DNA of 64,000 nucleotides from Nitrosomonas sp. Nm51 (GTDB taxonomy: Bacteria; Pseudomonadota; Gammaproteobacteria; Burkholderiales; Nitrosomonadaceae): NCBI RefSeq assembly GCF_900111165.1, contig NZ_FOGH01000003.1:62001-126000 (forward strand), read 5' to 3'. Positions 62,283-64,000 of the stretch are shown piece after piece. The notes under the pieces are model-generated. The model worked only from the letters and a program-made list of their open reading frames with translations, did no database searches and was not told where the DNA came from. Positions within the stretch are counted from its first letter, which is position 1. The number at the start of each line of letters is the position of its first letter. A program made the position numbers and the translations under genes.

Positions 62283-63827
62283 ATGTCTGAAGACGCGCAA
62301 CAGAAAAAAATCAGCTTTACCGCACGTATGCTGGGTACAGTTGAGCGTCTGGGCAACAAACTGCCCGATCCTGCAATTCTGTTTGTCGGGTTGCTGTTCA
62401 TAGTCTGGGTGCTTTCGTGGCTGCTTTCGCATATAGCGTTCGACGTCATCGATCCGCGTACAGATGCGTCACTCGTTATCCATAATCTATTGTCTGGCAC
62501 AGCAATAACCGAATTCATGTCGGTGATGGTAACGAATTTTTCACATTTTCATCCGGTAGGCGTGGTGCTTGTAGCGATGCTCGGAATTGGCGTTGCTGAA
62601 CATACAGGTTTCATCAATTCCGCTTTGCGTGCTTTGCTGAATGTTACTCCCGAACGGTTATTGACACCGGTGGTCATTTGCGCCGGTATCATCAGCCATT
62701 CCGCTGTTGACGCCGGATACGTGCTGGTCATACCGTTGGGCGGTGTCATTTTTTATGCTGCCGGAAGGCATCCTCTGGCTGGTATAGCCGCTGCTTTTGC
62801 AGGTGTTTCGGGCGGTTTCTCTGCAAACTTTGTACCCTCATCGCTTGATCCATTACTGCAGGGTCTGTCGCAGGCCGGTGCTCAGATTCTCGATCCCGAT
62901 ATCGTGCTCAATCCGCTTAACAATTATTTCTTTACGGCGGCTTCATCCATTTTAATTATCGGATTTGGCTGGTTCGTGACAGAAAAAATCGTTGAACCGC
63001 GGCTGCGGCATACCGCGTTCAATAACAATACCGGAGATTTGCCTGCCATGCACGCGCTGGAACCTAACGAGCAAAAAGGGTTGCGTGCGGCGGGCCTTGT
63101 TTTTCTGCTCGGCGTCGTCGTTATGATTACAACGGCCTGGCCGTCTGAATCACCATGGCGGGATACAACAGGTGATCTCACTTCTGGCGAGGCACCAATC
63201 ATGCGCTCGATTGTTTCATTGATTTTCCTGATGTTCATATTGCCGGGATGTGTATACGGTATTGTGGCTGGAACCGTGAAAAGCGCGAAAGACATTATAG
63301 ATGGCATGACAAAAGCCATGCACCAGATGGCTTATTACCTCGTCATCATGTTTTTTATCGCCCAATTTGTCTATGCGTTCGGTCAGTCCAATCTTGGTGT
63401 TCTGCTTGCCCTGCAGGGGGCGGCTTTATTAAAGGCCTTGGCGCTGCCGTCGACTATTACGGTGATCGGGGTTGTTTTTATCACGGCATTCATCAATCTG
63501 TTTGTCGGTTCGGCCAGCGCAAAATGGGGGTTGCTCGCATCGATTTTTGTGCCCATGCTGATGCAGCTCGGCATTTCACCCGATCTGACGCAGGCCGCAT
63601 ACCGCATCGGTGATTCAAGCACCAATATCATTACACCATTGCTGCCATATTTCCCGCTTGTGGTTGTGTATTGCCAGCGTTACGTGAAGCATGCCGGAAT
63701 CGGCACAGTTACAGCGATGATGTTGCCTTATTCGATAACTTTTCTCATTATCTGGACGTTATTTCTACTGCTGTTTATGTTCCTGGATCTGCCGCTTGGC
63801 ATTCAATCGCGTTATGGCTATCCGTAA
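62283..63827 (+). CDS. AbgT-family transporter
   Basis: A 514-residue membrane protein with about 11-12 segments. KISFTARMLGTVERLGNKLPDPAILFVGLLFIVWV at the N-terminus, HSAVDAGYVLVIPLGGVIFYAAGRHPLAG and SANFVPSSLDPLLQGLSQ are AbgT signatures. The AbgT family includes p-aminobenzoyl-glutamate importers (AbgT) and MtrF-like sulfonamide exporters. Both act with the proton motive force at the inner membrane, and I cannot tell direction. It starts 267 bases after the SEC-C gene, enough for a separate promoter. The last 173 bases of the window hold nothing further. Confidence 0.93.
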   Translation: MSEDAQQKKISFTARMLGTVERLGNKLPDPAILFVGLLFIVWVLSWLLSHIAFDVIDPRTDASLVIHNLLSGTAITEFMSVMVTNFSHFHPVGVVLVAMLGIGVAEHTGFINSALRALLNVTPERLLTPVVICAGIISHSAVDAGYVLVIPLGGVIFYAAGRHPLAGIAAAFAGVSGGFSANFVPSSLDPLLQGLSQAGAQILDPDIVLNPLNNYFFTAASSILIIGFGWFVTEKIVEPRLRHTAFNNNTGDLPAMHALEPNEQKGLRAAGLVFLLGVVVMITTAWPSESPWRDTTGDLTSGEAPIMRSIVSLIFLMFILPGCVYGIVAGTVKSAKDIIDGMTKAMHQMAYYLVIMFFIAQFVYAFGQSNLGVLLALQGAALLKALALPSTITVIGVVFITAFINLFVGSASAKWGLLASIFVPMLMQLGISPDLTQAAYRIGDSSTNIITPLLPYFPLVVVYCQRYVKHAGIGTVTAMMLPYSITFLIIWTLFLLLFMFLDLPLGIQSRYGYP

Positions 63828-64000
63828 TTGTACTGTTCAATCCGTTTGTTGACTGCGTGCATTTTTTTAGCTGTGCAGATCCGGCAATTTGCCCAATTTT
63901 CAAGAGGAAAAGGCCCGCGTTACCAGAGAGACTAAATGCGGTTTTTGATCTTCCGGATCCGCTCAAAAAAACTATTGTTCTACAAATTGACGCATAGCCT

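Noticed and set aside
1-64000. tRNA or rRNA genes
   Set aside because: I looked for T-loop and anticodon-arm patterns and for rRNA-like stretches in the gaps and saw none. A covariance-model scan would be needed to exclude them fully.

Overview
The window reads as chromosomal DNA of an ammonia-oxidising betaproteobacterium, most likely Nitrosomonas. The clearest marker is a close match to SmbP, the small His-rich metal-binding protein described from Nitrosomonas europaea (53854..54201). The dapF-DUF484-xerC-hslVU block, a RegB/RegA redox two-component pair and IspH fit this. No rRNA or tRNA gene was recognised.

Layout. 1-5.9 kb is housekeeping: an ABC ATPase tail, a small lipoprotein behind a perfect FNR-type box, a GNAT acetyltransferase, dapF, DUF484, xerC, hslV and hslU. 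6-18.5 kb carries a transporter, ispH, a DAHP synthase, a ClC protein with an altered gate, regB-regA, rapA and pyrF. 18.6-36.4 kb is accessory. It holds an unknown membrane protein re-started inside a MITE-like insertion, a cardiolipin synthase, an MFS protein, an IS256-family remnant, an ornithine cyclodeaminase-like enzyme, aconitase A, a Kef-type antiporter, a universal stress protein, two lipoproteins and several decayed mobile-element pieces.

36.6-40.3 kb is the most unusual part. It is a CRISPR array (11 repeats, 10 spacers) next to an adaptation-only module made of cas2, a reverse transcriptase-Cas1 fusion and a second, divergent cas2, all leftward. No interference gene lies in the window. 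The RT-Cas1 frame is broken inside the RT motif G-x-P-Q-G, while the RT YxDD box and the Cas1 catalytic residues are still encoded downstream of the break.

41-44.9 kb is a translationally coupled cyoABCD operon for a bo3-type quinol oxidase, without cyoE. 45-51.6 kb is a leftward run of envelope and stress genes: a Do-like protease, HdeD, DUF1269, YfdX, DUF2934, two SpoIIAA-like proteins, a PRC-barrel protein and an EexN-type lipoprotein. 51.7-57.4 kb contains a segmental duplication of a histidine kinase. One copy lost its response regulator and the small WxxGxW gene. SmbP, a second YfdX and an ISNCY-like fragment lie between the copies. 58-64 kb has a UMF1-type MFS protein, small secreted or membrane ORFs, a SEC-C protein and an AbgT-family transporter.

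Two families of short inverted-repeat elements are scattered through the window. One has CTAG ends (7.8 and 19.8 kb). The other is flanked by TTA (33.6, 47.7 and 53.6 kb), and one of its copies is collapsed to little more than its two ends. Together with the transposase relics, a broken KfrB-like frame and the EexN-type gene, they suggest that 18.6-57 kb has repeatedly taken in and lost mobile DNA.
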